From DATJPD01 sp035506575 (lineage in GTDB: Bacteria; Pseudomonadota; Alphaproteobacteria; CACIAM-22H2), in NCBI GenBank assembly GCA_035506575.1, contig DATJPD010000038.1, positions 1 through 64,000 on the forward strand: 64,000 bases of DNA, read 5' to 3'. Under the pieces are notes generated by a model, which was not told the DNA's origin, made no database searches, and worked only from the letters and a program-made list of their open reading frames with translations. Positions 24,559 through 33,232 of this stretch are shown here, piece after piece (position 1 is the first letter of the stretch; every line of letters starts with the position of its first letter). The translations under genes and the position numbers were made by a program.

Positions 24559-25674
24559 GTGAGGGGCAGGGCCACCAAGCGGATCGGGCTCGCCATCATC
24601 GGCGGCGGGCGGGTCGGACTGTTCCGTGGCGAGGTGGCGGCGCGTCATCCCGCTGTCGACTGGATCGGCCTCGCCGAGATCAAGCACAACCGCGGCGGCG
24701 ACGTGGCTGCGAAGATCGAGGCCGATTTCGTCACGACGGATTACCGTGAGCTGCTCAAGCGGCCGGAGGTCACGGCGGTGATCGTCGCGACCGACGAGCA
24801 TCTGCATGTGGAGCCGGTGCTCGCCGCGATCGAGCGCGGCTTCCCCATGATGATCGAGAAGCCGCTGGCGACGCAGCTTGCCGAGTCCGAGCGCGTGTTG
24901 AAGGCGATCCAGGCGGCGAAGGTCGACGCCGTCGTCGGATACACCCAACGCTTCCGCCGCCGCTGGCTCGCGGCCAAGGAAAAGGTCAGGAGCGGCGCTC
25001 TGGGCGAGGTGACGCTCGTGACGTCGCGCGCGTTCATGAACCGCCTGGTTGCGATCGACAATTATCGCCGCACCGACAAGCCGGAGACCATCTCGCCCAT
25101 GGTGATCTCGGGCACGCATGCGCTCGACATCGTCATGTGGATGATGGAGGGCAAGACGCCCGTCGAAGCCTACGCGCGCTCGGTCGACAAGGTGCTGGGG
25201 CCCGAATACCGGGGGATCGACGCCACGGCCGGCATGATCACGATGAGCGACGGCAGCGTCTATCACTGCAGCATCTCGTGGGGACTGCCGGTGACCTGGC
25301 CGGCGGCGGTCTACAGTCTCGAGGTCGGCGTCAACGGGACAACGGGGGTGCTGACCATCGACGACACGCACCGGGACATCGTGCTGGCGGTGAGCGCGCC
25401 GCAATCCGAAGGCTACGCGCCGGACAAGACGCGGCTGGTCGATTTCATGGGCAGCTATCCGCCGGGCGACATGGCGCTGGGCGAGCTGCGCGGGCCGATG
25501 CGCGATGAGACCGAGCAGTGGCTCAACCGTGTCGCCTTGGGCCTGCCGACGCAGCACGCCACGGCGGCCGAGGCGCATAACCGGCTGATGCTCACCAAGG
25601 CGCTCGACCTGTCGGCGCGGCTCAAGCGGCCGGTGAAGCTGCCGATCACGCCCGACGACGAAAACCAGCGCTGA
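24559..25674 (+). CDS. Gfo/Idh/MocA-family oxidoreductase (first copy)
   Basis: 371 residues from a GTG start (24559) with AGGAG 8 bp upstream. The Rossmann start is GLAIIGGGRVGLFRG, the family signature EKP is in MMIEKPLATQLAESERVL, and GYTQRFRRRW follows. The C-terminal domain has ISGTHALDIVMWMMEGKTPVE. NAD(P)-dependent oxidation of a polyol, sugar or hydroxylated ring is expected. Opens an operon with a Bug protein, a second Gfo/Idh enzyme and an amidohydrolase. Confidence 0.88.
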   Translation: MRGRATKRIGLAIIGGGRVGLFRGEVAARHPAVDWIGLAEIKHNRGGDVAAKIEADFVTTDYRELLKRPEVTAVIVATDEHLHVEPVLAAIERGFPMMIEKPLATQLAESERVLKAIQAAKVDAVVGYTQRFRRRWLAAKEKVRSGALGEVTLVTSRAFMNRLVAIDNYRRTDKPETISPMVISGTHALDIVMWMMEGKTPVEAYARSVDKVLGPEYRGIDATAGMITMSDGSVYHCSISWGLPVTWPAAVYSLEVGVNGTTGVLTIDDTHRDIVLAVSAPQSEGYAPDKTRLVDFMGSYPPGDMALGELRGPMRDETEQWLNRVALGLPTQHATAAEAHNRLMLTKALDLSARLKRPVKLPITPDDENQR

Positions 25675-25703
25675 CGGGAAGAATAAAGGGGAGGGGACAA
25701 CAA

Positions 25704-26684
25704 ATGTGGCAACGACTGTGCCTCGCCGCGATGGCGGCGATGCTGGCGGCACCTGGTGCTTTCGCGCAAACCAATTATCCGACCAAGCCCATCCACGTGC
25801 TGATCCCCTTCGCACCGGGCGGGGCGTCGGACTTCGTCGCGCGCGTGATGCAGAACAAGCTCACCAGCGTCCTCGGACAGCAGATCGTCGTCGACAACCG
25901 GCCGGGGGCTGCCGGCGTTCTCGCCACCGAGCTGGTGGCGCACTCGGCGCCCGACGGCTACACGCTCTTCCTCGGCAATGTTGGCACGCTCGCGGTCAAT
26001 GCGAGCGTGTTCGCGAGCCAGATGAAGGTCGATCCTGTCAAAGATCTCGCCGCTATCACGCTCGTCGCCGACACGCCCGACATTCTCATCGTGAAGAAGG
26101 ATCTGCCGGTGAAGAGCGTGAAGGAGCTGGTGGCCTACGCCAAAGAGCGGCCCGGCAAGCTCAATTACGCTTCGCCCGGCAGCGGCAGCCTCAACCGGCT
26201 GGAGATGGAGCTGTTCCGCAAGATCGTCGGCGGCCTCGACATGGTGCACGTGCCTTATAAGGGCGGGGCCGGTCCGGCGGTCGCAGATCTGGTCGCCGGG
26301 CAGGACGAGATGATGTTCACGACCTTGTCCTCGGCGATCGGGCAGGTGAAGGCAGGTACGGTGCGCGGGCTCGCGGTCACCACGGCCAAGCGCGTGCCGA
26401 GCGTCTCCGACCTGCCGACCATGGTCGAGTCCGGCTATCCCGACATGGTCAGCAGCTCCTGGCAGGGAATGGTGGCGCCGGCCGGCACGCCGCAGCCCAT
26501 CATCCAGAAGCTCTACGATGCTTTGATCCAGACCGTCTCGGACAAGGATGTCGCGGACCGTCTCGAGGCGGGCGGCGCCGGCGCGCGCACCAGCAAGTCC
26601 CCGGCCGAGTTCTCCCAGTACATGGCGGCCGAGCGCGAGCGCTGGGCAGTCGTGGTCAAAGAGTCGGGGGCTACGGCAGACTAG
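25704..26684 (+). CDS. Bug-family tripartite tricarboxylate transporter binding protein
   Basis: 326 residues with a Sec signal (WQRLCLAAMAAMLAAPGAFAQ). Core blocks are KPIHVLIPFAPGGASDFVARVMQNKL, AAGVLATELVAHSAPDGYT and NYASPGSGSLNRLEMELF...MVHVPYKGGAGPAVADLVAGQ. Delivers an unknown carboxylate; TctA/TctB are not in the window. Sits between the two Gfo/Idh enzymes and probably imports their substrate. Confidence 0.9.
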   Translation: MWQRLCLAAMAAMLAAPGAFAQTNYPTKPIHVLIPFAPGGASDFVARVMQNKLTSVLGQQIVVDNRPGAAGVLATELVAHSAPDGYTLFLGNVGTLAVNASVFASQMKVDPVKDLAAITLVADTPDILIVKKDLPVKSVKELVAYAKERPGKLNYASPGSGSLNRLEMELFRKIVGGLDMVHVPYKGGAGPAVADLVAGQDEMMFTTLSSAIGQVKAGTVRGLAVTTAKRVPSVSDLPTMVESGYPDMVSSSWQGMVAPAGTPQPIIQKLYDALIQTVSDKDVADRLEAGGAGARTSKSPAEFSQYMAAERERWAVVVKESGATAD

Positions 26685-26685
26685 C

Positions 26686-27690
26686 ATGGCAGTCCTCAAC
26701 GCAGCCGTCGTGGGCCTCGGATGGTGGGGCAAGACCATCGTCGAGGGCATGAAGGACAGCTCGAAGCTGCGCGTCGTGCGCGCGGTCGGCAACGTGAACC
26801 CGGCCGCGGCCGAGTATGCGCGGGCGCAGGGCCTCGCGTATTCGACGAACTACGAGGATGCGCTCACCGATCCGGCGGTCGGTGCGGTCATCCTGTGCAC
26901 GCCGAACCTGCAGCATGTCGACCAGGTCGTTCGCGCGGCAGCGGCCGGCAAGCATGTGTTTTGCGAAAAGCCGCTCGCCATGGACCGCAGGGGGGCGCAA
27001 GCCTGTGTGGACGCCTGCAACCGCGCCCGCGTCATTCTGGGCGTCGGCCACGAGCGCAGGTTCGAGCCGCCGATACTCGAACTGCAGAAGCTCGCAGCCT
27101 CGGGCGCGCTCGGCACGCTGCTGCAGGTGGAAGCCAATTTCAGCCAGGACAAGTTCCTGGGCTTGCCGGCGGACAATTGGCGCGGCTCCCCGCGCGAAGC
27201 GCCGGCCGGCCCGATGACCGCGACCGGCATCCACCTGCTCGACCTCGCGGTGAGCTTCTTGGGCGCTCCTGCGCGCGTGTTCGTGAACGTGCGCCAGCTC
27301 GGAAGCCAGCTCAAGAACGGCGACACCTTGGGGGCGCTCGTCACGTTCAAGAGCGGAGCCAACGCGCTGCTCACGGCGATCCTTGCCACGCCCTATTTCG
27401 GGCGTTTCTGTCTGTTCGGCAGCCAGGGTTGGGCCGAGGTGCGCGACAAGAGCCACCCGGACAAGCCGACCGGCTCGACCCTGACCGTGTGCCTGCGCGG
27501 GCAGGAGCCGACGGCGACCGACTATCCGCCGGTCTTTGCCGTGCGCCGCAACCTCGAGGCGTTCGCCGACGCGGTCGCGAGCCGCGCGTCCTATCCGATG
27601 CCGCAGAGCGAGATGGTCGCCAACATCGCCGCCCTCGAAGCGATCTTCAAATCCGCCGAAAGCGGCAACGTCGAAGACGTCGAATCATAA
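26686..27690 (+). CDS. Gfo/Idh/MocA-family oxidoreductase (second copy)
   Basis: 334 residues from ATG 26686, 1 bp after the Bug stop; longer readings lie inside the Bug gene. The Rossmann motif is AAVVGLGWWGKTIVEG, the signature is VFCEKPLAMDRRGAQA, GVGHERRFEPP follows, and ATGIHLLDLAVSFLG is in the C-terminal domain. Related in family but not closely similar to the first copy, so it probably acts on a different intermediate. Confidence 0.88.
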   Translation: MAVLNAAVVGLGWWGKTIVEGMKDSSKLRVVRAVGNVNPAAAEYARAQGLAYSTNYEDALTDPAVGAVILCTPNLQHVDQVVRAAAAGKHVFCEKPLAMDRRGAQACVDACNRARVILGVGHERRFEPPILELQKLAASGALGTLLQVEANFSQDKFLGLPADNWRGSPREAPAGPMTATGIHLLDLAVSFLGAPARVFVNVRQLGSQLKNGDTLGALVTFKSGANALLTAILATPYFGRFCLFGSQGWAEVRDKSHPDKPTGSTLTVCLRGQEPTATDYPPVFAVRRNLEAFADAVASRASYPMPQSEMVANIAALEAIFKSAESGNVEDVES

Positions 27691-27703
27691 GGAGCACCGA
27701 AAG

Positions 27704-28714
27704 ATGCCTGCACCACGCAAGCCGGGAGTCCCGGTCATCGACACGCACGCCCACTGGTTCCCCGCCGAATGGGTGAAGCTGATCGAGACCGACGGCCCGA
27801 AGAACGGCGCCAGGCTCGGCCGCAACGACAAGGGCCACCCGACCTTCATCACCGAGAAGATGGTGCAGACCTTTGCCCCCGCCTTCATCGACCTCGATCT
27901 GCGCCTGACGGCGATGGACGACACGGGCGTGGACGTGCACGCGCTGTCCCTGACCTCGCCGATGGTCTACTGGGCGCCGCCGGCGTTCGGCCTGGCGCTG
28001 TCGCAGTGCTACAACGACGCCGCTTCGCAGGCGCACGCAAAGCACCCGAAGCGCCTGCTCGGCATGGCGATGCTGCCGATGCAGGCGCCGGACCTGGCCC
28101 TCAAGGAGGTCGAGCGTGCCGCGAAGCTGCCGGGCCTGCGCGGCGTCTATATGGCGACCAACATCAACGGCACCGAGCTCGACGACAAGTCGTTCTGGCC
28201 GATCTACGCCAAATGCGAACAGCTCGGCTGGCCGATCTTCCTGCATCCGGTCGACACGATCGGCATGGATCGCACGAAAAAATATTACCTGCGCAACCTG
28301 CTGGGCAATCCCTACGACAGCGGGGTCGCCGCCGCGCACATCATCTTTGGCGGCGTGCTCGATGAGTTCCCGAAGCTCGAGATCATGCTGCCGCATGCCG
28401 GCGGCACCTATCCGGCGCTGGTCGGGCGGCTCGACCGCGGCACGCAGGTGCGCCCCGAGCTCAAGCACATGAAGCAGCCGCCGAGTGCCTATCTGCGCCG
28501 CTTCACCTACGACACGATCGGCCACAACGACCAGATCGTGATGAACCTGATCCGCCTGGTGGGCGCCGACCGGGTGATGCTCGGCAGCGATTATTGCTTC
28601 GATATGGGCTACGAGAGGCCGGTCGACGTGGTCGAGCGGCTCACCGACCTGCCCACCTCCGAGCGCGACCTGATCCTCGGCAAGACGGCGGCGAAACTGC
28701 TGCGGGTCAGCTGA
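27704..28714 (+). CDS. Amidohydrolase_2 (ACMSD-like) family hydrolase/decarboxylase
   Basis: 336 residues from ATG 27704 (AAGGAG upstream). Metal site: HAH in VIDTHAHWFPAEW, His in IFLHPVD, His in MLPHAGGTYPAL and Asp in VMLGSDYCFDMG. This is the ACMSD-type branch that decarboxylates or hydrolyses ring-cleavage or aromatic acids. Last gene of the Gfo-Bug-Gfo operon. A paralogue closes the second Liv operon (43928-45025). The 3' end overlaps the convergent VOC gene by 8 bp. Confidence 0.88.
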   Translation: MPAPRKPGVPVIDTHAHWFPAEWVKLIETDGPKNGARLGRNDKGHPTFITEKMVQTFAPAFIDLDLRLTAMDDTGVDVHALSLTSPMVYWAPPAFGLALSQCYNDAASQAHAKHPKRLLGMAMLPMQAPDLALKEVERAAKLPGLRGVYMATNINGTELDDKSFWPIYAKCEQLGWPIFLHPVDTIGMDRTKKYYLRNLLGNPYDSGVAAAHIIFGGVLDEFPKLEIMLPHAGGTYPALVGRLDRGTQVRPELKHMKQPPSAYLRRFTYDTIGHNDQIVMNLIRLVGADRVMLGSDYCFDMGYERPVDVVERLTDLPTSERDLILGKTAAKLLRVS

Positions 28715-29162
28715 GGCTCGCCGCGGTCAGCTCGGGCTCGATGCCGGCGGCTTCCGCGCCGTCGTAATTGAGCTCGACCTTCACCTCGTTCGGATCGAAC
28801 AGGAAGATCTGGAACAGCCCCTGGTCGTCGACGCGCCGGGTCTTGAACGGCGCGCCGACCGCCTCGAGATGCGCCATCATGGCCTTGAGCCCGGTGCAGC
28901 GGAACGCCACGTGGTCGATCACGCCGGTGCCGGACAGCGCCGTCGATTGCTGGCCGAGATAGCGCATGCGGTTCTCGCTCACGTTGGACCCGCCTTCGGT
29001 GATGTGGATCACGTCGCGGTCTCCGGCATAAAGCCACTTCACCGGGATCTTGAAGTCCGGGTGCTCGCCGTCGCGCAGGCCCAGTACGCGCACGTACCAT
29101 GCGGCCGTGGCCTCGATGTCGGCGCACTGGATCAGGAAATGCTCGAGATGGCTGACGGGCAT
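28707..29162 (-). CDS. VOC-family (glyoxalase/dioxygenase-fold) protein
   Basis: 151 residues with two beta-alpha-beta-beta-beta modules: HLEHFLIQCADIEATAAWYVRVLGL and GVIDHVAFRCTGLKAMMAHLE...FLFDPNEVKVELNY. Metal ligands are the His of HLEHF/DHVAF and the final Glu. Substrate unknown. Shares the RVDD-x4-QIF-x3-DPN block with the VOC gene at 33911, so the two are paralogues. Followed upstream by a DUF1330 gene 10 bp away, probably one unit. Confidence 0.85.
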   Translation of the reverse strand: MPVSHLEHFLIQCADIEATAAWYVRVLGLRDGEHPDFKIPVKWLYAGDRDVIHITEGGSNVSENRMRYLGQQSTALSGTGVIDHVAFRCTGLKAMMAHLEAVGAPFKTRRVDDQGLFQIFLFDPNEVKVELNYDGAEAAGIEPELTAASLS

Positions 29163-29172
29163 GCTGTGCTCC

Positions 29173-29475
29173 CTATTTCGTGGCGTCCCCTGATTCGACG
29201 ATCACCAGCTCGACCTCGCCGCCGCCGTCGCGCCGGTGTGCCGCCGCGGCCTGATATTCGCGCGAGTTGAAGCAGCCGACAGCCTCGTCGAACGTGGGAA
29301 ACTCGATCACCACGAAGCGCGTGAACAGCTTCGGCCCTTCGAGGATCTGAAAGCGCCCGCCGCGTGCCAGCACCTTGCCGTGATGGGTCTTCATGATGCC
29401 GGGGATCTGGTCGGTATAGCGCTTGTACTTTTCGGCATCGGTGATGTGCGAGCGGGCGCACCAATAGGCGGGCAT
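29173..29475 (-). CDS. DUF1330-family small protein
   Basis: 100 residues from ATG 29475 (CGGAGGAGATC upstream); the longer frame is not supported. It is a dimeric alpha/beta-barrel (ferredoxin-like) protein: YWCARSHITDAEKYKRY, KTHHGKVLARGGRFQILEG, RFVVIEFPTFDEAVGCFNSREYQAA. DUF1330 proteins have no firm function; related folds are monooxygenase-like or isomerase-like. Co-transcribed with the VOC gene. Confidence 0.85.
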   Translation of the reverse strand: MPAYWCARSHITDAEKYKRYTDQIPGIMKTHHGKVLARGGRFQILEGPKLFTRFVVIEFPTFDEAVGCFNSREYQAAAAHRRDGGGEVELVIVESGDATK

Positions 29476-29660
29476 CGGGATCTCCTCCGTATCGTTTGGC
29501 CACAAGACCGGCCCAGCTTGCCAAGTCCGCGGCCCGATTGCCACCGGCCGCGGTATCGGCGCCGCCACATTACGGAAAGTTCATGTCGGAGATTTAATCC
29601 ACCCGTCACCGGCCCCTCATCCGGCTTCTCCACATATGACATGTCGAGAACGAGGGCCAC

Positions 29661-30191
29661 ATGTCCGCATCCAGTCCCGAAATCGCCGTGCCCCAGTCGC
29701 CCGGCTGGCTCAGCCGACTCCTCGAGTGGCTGCGCGCGTGGTCGGAGTTCGGCCGCGCGCCAGAGGTACCGTTCGACCACGCGGTCGCGGCCCTGCTTGT
29801 GCATGCGGCGAGCCTGCATGGGCCGGCGTCGCCGGTGCGCCGCGCGCGCATTGCGGCCTTGCTGCAGACCTATCTCGGTCGCGATCAGGCTGCCGCCGTT
29901 TCGCTGATCGACGACGCGCGCCGCGAGGACGATCGCGCGGTCGATCTCCACCACTTTGCCCGCGTGGTGAACCGGATCCTGCCGCAGGAGGGCCGCCTCG
30001 CAGTTCTCGACATGGCCGCACAGGTCGCATTTGCCGAGGACGCGGGCGCCGACGAAGAGGGATTCCTGCGCCTTCTGGGCGGGCTGCTCGGCGTTTCCGA
30101 TCACGACCGGGGCATCGTTCAGCATCGGGCGCGCCAATCATCATCAACGTCCACTTCCGAACACCAAGCCAAGGAGACTCGTCATGTCTGA
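29661..30191 (+). CDS. TerB-like protein
   Basis: 176 residues, all-helical. The core matches the TerB/DjlA fold: FDHAVAALLVHAASLHGPASPVRRARIAALLQTYLG, then HHFARVVNRILPQEGRLAVLDMAAQVAFAEDAGADEEGFLRLLGGLLGVSD. The C-terminal DE-rich loop is typical of the metal-binding TerB site. The role in stress response is unclear. The stop overlaps the degP start by 8 bp, so translation is coupled to the periplasmic protease. Confidence 0.75.
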   Translation: MSASSPEIAVPQSPGWLSRLLEWLRAWSEFGRAPEVPFDHAVAALLVHAASLHGPASPVRRARIAALLQTYLGRDQAAAVSLIDDARREDDRAVDLHHFARVVNRILPQEGRLAVLDMAAQVAFAEDAGADEEGFLRLLGGLLGVSDHDRGIVQHRARQSSSTSTSEHQAKETRHV

Positions 30192-31665
30192 GAATTCGCT
30201 TCGCCGGCGGATGCGCCGGCCCACGTTTGCCGCTGCGTTGCTGGCCAGCACCATCTTTGCTGGCGGCGCCTTCGCCGGTCACGCCTGGTCGGCCGACCCG
30301 GCGCCGGCCACTCCGCCGATCAGCGTGGCACCCTCGGCCGAGCAGCACGGGTTTGCGCCGCTCGTCTCGAAGGTGAAGGCCGCCGTCGTGAACATCGCGA
30401 CCACCGAGACGCAGCCCCAGAGCCAGGGACCCGATCTCAGCCAGCTCCCGCCGGAGTTCCGGCAGTTCTTTCAACAGTTCGGCGGCGGCCGGCAGTTCCG
30501 GAACCAGGAGAATGAGACCGTTCACGCGCTGGGCTCCGGATTCATCGTCGACCCGGCCGGCTACATCGTGACCAACAACCACGTGGTCGATCACGCGCAC
30601 AAGATCACGGTCACCATCAACGACGGTACGAACTATCCGGCCAAGGTCGTCGGCCGCGACAGCAAGACCGACGTCGCGGTGCTGAAGATCGAGGCCGGCA
30701 AGGCACTGCCCTACGTCGCGTTCGGCGATTCGGACAAGGCCCAGGTCGGCGACTGGGTGGTCGCCGTCGGCAACCCGTTCGGCCTCGGCGGAACGGTGAC
30801 GGCGGGCATCATCTCGGCGCACGGCCGCAACATCAACGAAGGTCCCTATGACGACTTCCTGCAGATCGACGCGCCGATCAACCCGGGCAACTCCGGCGGT
30901 CCCTTGTTCAACGAAGCCGGCCAGGTGATCGGCATCGACACCGCGATCTATTCGCCCAATGGCGGCAGCGTCGGCATCGGCTTCGCGATCCCGTCGAACA
31001 TGGCCTCGAAGGTCGTGGCGCAGCTGCGCGAGCACGGCAAGATCGAGCGCGGCTGGCTCGGCGTCGAGATGCAGCAGATCACCCCGCCGCTGGCCAAGGC
31101 CATGGGCATGTCGGCACCCGAGGGCGTGCTGGTCGACAAGGTCGTGCCGAACTCGCCGTCGGTCGGCAAGCTCGAACAAGGGGACGTGATCACCGCGTTC
31201 AACGGCCAGAAGATCAAGGCCCCGCGCGATCTCGCGATGGACGTCGCCGAAGCCAAGGCCGGCAGCACGGCCAAGCTGTCGGTGGTCCGCAACGGCCACG
31301 ACCAGACGGTCGACGTCGTGATCGCCAACCAGTCCAACGACAAGATGGCCTCGGCGGACAATTCGGCCCACGGCGAGAAGCTCGGCCTGGCATTGGCTCC
31401 GCTGACCGACGACATGCGCAGCCAGCTCGGGCTCGATGACTCCGTGAAGGGTGCCGTGGTGGCCCAGGTGAAGCCCGGCAGCCCGGCGGATGAGAGCGGG
31501 ATCCAGCCGAACGACGTCATCACCACCGTCGGCGGCGATCACGTGACCTCGCCGGCGCAGGCGGCAGCACAGCTGCGGGCGGCCGAACACGCCAACAAGA
31601 AGTCGGTGCCCGTGCTCGTCATGCGGCAGGGCAGCCCTTACTACCTGGCGCTGCAGCTCGGTTAA
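30184..31665 (+). CDS. degP: DegP/HtrA-type periplasmic serine protease
   Basis: 493 residues from ATG 30184 (AAGGAG 8 bp upstream). A signal peptide (residues 1-37) is followed by a trypsin-like domain with catalytic His133 (NNHVVDH), Asp163 (SKTDVAVLK) and Ser237 (NPGNSGGPL), then two PDZ domains (about 270-365 and 385-490; WLGVEMQQITPPLA, LGLALAPLTDDM). It degrades or chaperones misfolded envelope proteins. The TerB-like partner gene overlapping its start is unusual. A GC-rich hairpin terminates the unit. Confidence 0.95.
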   Translation: MSENSLRRRMRRPTFAAALLASTIFAGGAFAGHAWSADPAPATPPISVAPSAEQHGFAPLVSKVKAAVVNIATTETQPQSQGPDLSQLPPEFRQFFQQFGGGRQFRNQENETVHALGSGFIVDPAGYIVTNNHVVDHAHKITVTINDGTNYPAKVVGRDSKTDVAVLKIEAGKALPYVAFGDSDKAQVGDWVVAVGNPFGLGGTVTAGIISAHGRNINEGPYDDFLQIDAPINPGNSGGPLFNEAGQVIGIDTAIYSPNGGSVGIGFAIPSNMASKVVAQLREHGKIERGWLGVEMQQITPPLAKAMGMSAPEGVLVDKVVPNSPSVGKLEQGDVITAFNGQKIKAPRDLAMDVAEAKAGSTAKLSVVRNGHDQTVDVVIANQSNDKMASADNSAHGEKLGLALAPLTDDMRSQLGLDDSVKGAVVAQVKPGSPADESGIQPNDVITTVGGDHVTSPAQAAAQLRAAEHANKKSVPVLVMRQGSPYYLALQLG

Positions 31666-31694
31666 GCCCTCGACCGGACTGGAGCGGCAGCGGC

Positions 31695-31727
31695 GGCCGG
31701 GACGTCGGGGTCCCGGCCGTTACTGTT
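31695..31727 (+). terminator. Rho-independent-like terminator after degP
   Basis: GGCCGGGAC-gtcggg-GTCCCGGCC is a perfect 9-bp stem with a 6-nt loop (31695-31718), followed by a partly T-rich stretch (GTTACTGTTTT). It lies 30 bp after the degP stop and separates it from the FAH gene. Confidence 0.65.
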
Positions 31728-31820
31728 TTGGAAACAATGTTTGGGCACGGTGGCGATCCGGAGTAAGGTAGCGCCGTTCCGGCCGCGCCGGATGCCAAAA
31801 CATTTAGGGATTCCAATACG

Positions 31821-32540
31821 ATGAAATACGTCATTGCGCCGCCGGCGCCGGTCGTCATCCCCGTCGTCGGCAGCGACGCCGTGTTCCCGGTCCGCCGCAT
31901 CTGGTGCGTCGGCCGTAACTACGCCGACCACGCGCGCGAGATGGGGCACGACCCGAACCGCGAGCCGCCCTTCTTCTTTCAGAAGCCGACCGATTCCATC
32001 GTGGCGAACAACGCCGCGATCGCGTACCCGCCGCAGACCAAGGACCTGCACCACGAGATCGAGCTCGTGGTCTGCCTCGGCACCGGCGGCGTCGACATTC
32101 CGGTCGACAAGGCGCTGAGCCACGTCTTCGGCTATGCGGTCGGGCTCGACATGACGCGGCGCGACCTGCAGACCGACGCCAAGAAGCTGCAGCGCCCGTG
32201 GGAGATGGGCAAGAGCTTCGATGAATCCTGCCCCGTGTCGGCGATCCAGCCGGCGACCAAGATCGGCCATCCGAGCAAAGGCGCCATCTGGGTCAAGGTC
32301 AACGGCCAGACGAAGCAGCAGGGCGATCTCAACCAGCAGATCTGGCGCGTCGAGGAGACGATCGCTTACCTCTCGACCTATGTGCGGCTCGAGGCCGGCG
32401 ACATCATCCTCAACGGCACGCCGGCCGGCGTCGGTCCGTGCAAGGCGGGCGACAAGCTGGACGGCCATATCGACGGCGTCGGCGACCTTTCGGTCAGCTA
32501 CGTCGCGGCGAAGACCAAGGCCGCGCAGGCCGCGGAGTAA
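31821..32540 (+). CDS. Fumarylacetoacetate hydrolase-family protein
   Basis: 239 residues. FAH domain blocks are WCVGRNYADHAREMGHD, PPFFFQKPTDSIVANN, LHHEIELVVCLG (two metal-binding Glu) and YAVGLDMTRRDLQ, with GDIILNGTPAGVGP at the C-terminus. Members hydrolyse 2-oxo acid C-C bonds or act as hydratase or decarboxylase in aromatic-ring catabolism. Single gene with its own upstream region (AGGGA 12 bp before ATG). Confidence 0.9.
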   Translation: MKYVIAPPAPVVIPVVGSDAVFPVRRIWCVGRNYADHAREMGHDPNREPPFFFQKPTDSIVANNAAIAYPPQTKDLHHEIELVVCLGTGGVDIPVDKALSHVFGYAVGLDMTRRDLQTDAKKLQRPWEMGKSFDESCPVSAIQPATKIGHPSKGAIWVKVNGQTKQQGDLNQQIWRVEETIAYLSTYVRLEAGDIILNGTPAGVGPCKAGDKLDGHIDGVGDLSVSYVAAKTKAAQAAE

Positions 32541-32557
32541 CCGCGCTCACAGATATC

Positions 32558-32587
32558 CGCCCGCGCCGGCTGTTGCTCGCGCGGGCG
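32558..32587. terminator. GC-rich hairpin between convergent FAH and lipoprotein genes
   Basis: CGCCCGCG (32558-32565) pairs with CGCGGGCG (32580-32587) over a 14-nt loop. It sits in the 62-bp convergent gap and could end both transcripts, but there is no U-run on either side. Confidence 0.4.
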
Positions 32588-32602
32588 AATACTGGATTTC
32601 GA

Positions 32603-33163
32603 TCATCGTGCGGGCGGATTGTTGTTGGGCGGTGGCTGATTGTTCGGCGCGCCCGCTGACGGGTTCGCGTTCGGGCTCTGATTGGGCGGCACCGCACTCG
32701 TCTGTGGATTGGCCGGCGGGTTGCCTGGCGCCGGCTGTTCCGCCGTCTGCGGTTGGTCCTGCGGCTGCTTGGCCTGAGCAGTCTGCAGACGCTGCTGGGT
32801 CGCGTCGTTGAGCGCTCCAGTCCGCGGCAGTTTGTTGTCGGATTGGAACTTGTCGACTGCCGCGATGGTCTGTCGTCCGTAGAGACCATCGACGCGACCT
32901 TGGTACAGGCCCAGATCCTTCAGCTTCTGCTGCGCCTCACGAACTTGTTGATTGGTCGGACCGGCTGCGCCGCTGCGATCTGCGGGCGTACCCGCATTCG
33001 CCGTTGCCGGGGTGATGGTGCCGGCCTGCGGATCGGTCGTGACGGGGGCCATCTGGCGCTGTGCGGTGGTCCGTTCATCATCCCCGCCAAACCAGCTGCA
33101 GCCGGCGATCGTAACGATAACGGCGAGCCCCGCGCCCAGCGGGGCAATCCATGACGTGCGCAT
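32603..33163 (-). CDS. Peptidoglycan-binding-domain lipoprotein
   Basis: 186 residues from ATG 33163 (GAGGAGG upstream). A lipobox (VTIAGC, Cys22) predicts lipidation. One PG_binding_1 domain follows (VREAQQKLKDLGLYQGRVDGLYGRQTIAAVDKFQ...TGALNDATQQRL in parts, about residues 72-130). The last 50 residues are a Pro/Asn/Gln/Ala low-complexity tail (PPNQSPNANPSAGAPNNQPP). Probably anchored in the outer membrane and touching the cell wall. Confidence 0.82.
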   Translation of the reverse strand: MRTSWIAPLGAGLAVIVTIAGCSWFGGDDERTTAQRQMAPVTTDPQAGTITPATANAGTPADRSGAAGPTNQQVREAQQKLKDLGLYQGRVDGLYGRQTIAAVDKFQSDNKLPRTGALNDATQQRLQTAQAKQPQDQPQTAEQPAPGNPPANPQTSAVPPNQSPNANPSAGAPNNQPPPNNNPPAR

Positions 33164-33232
33164 GCTTTTGCCTCCTCGAAAGTCCCCCGCCGTACCTCTG
33201 GCGAACACCGGCTGGAGGCGAGCGTTCCCGTA

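Noticed and set aside
24040..25815. 591-codon minus-strand frame across Ldh and Gfo/Idh genes
   Set aside because: Runs antisense through one gene and out of frame through another.
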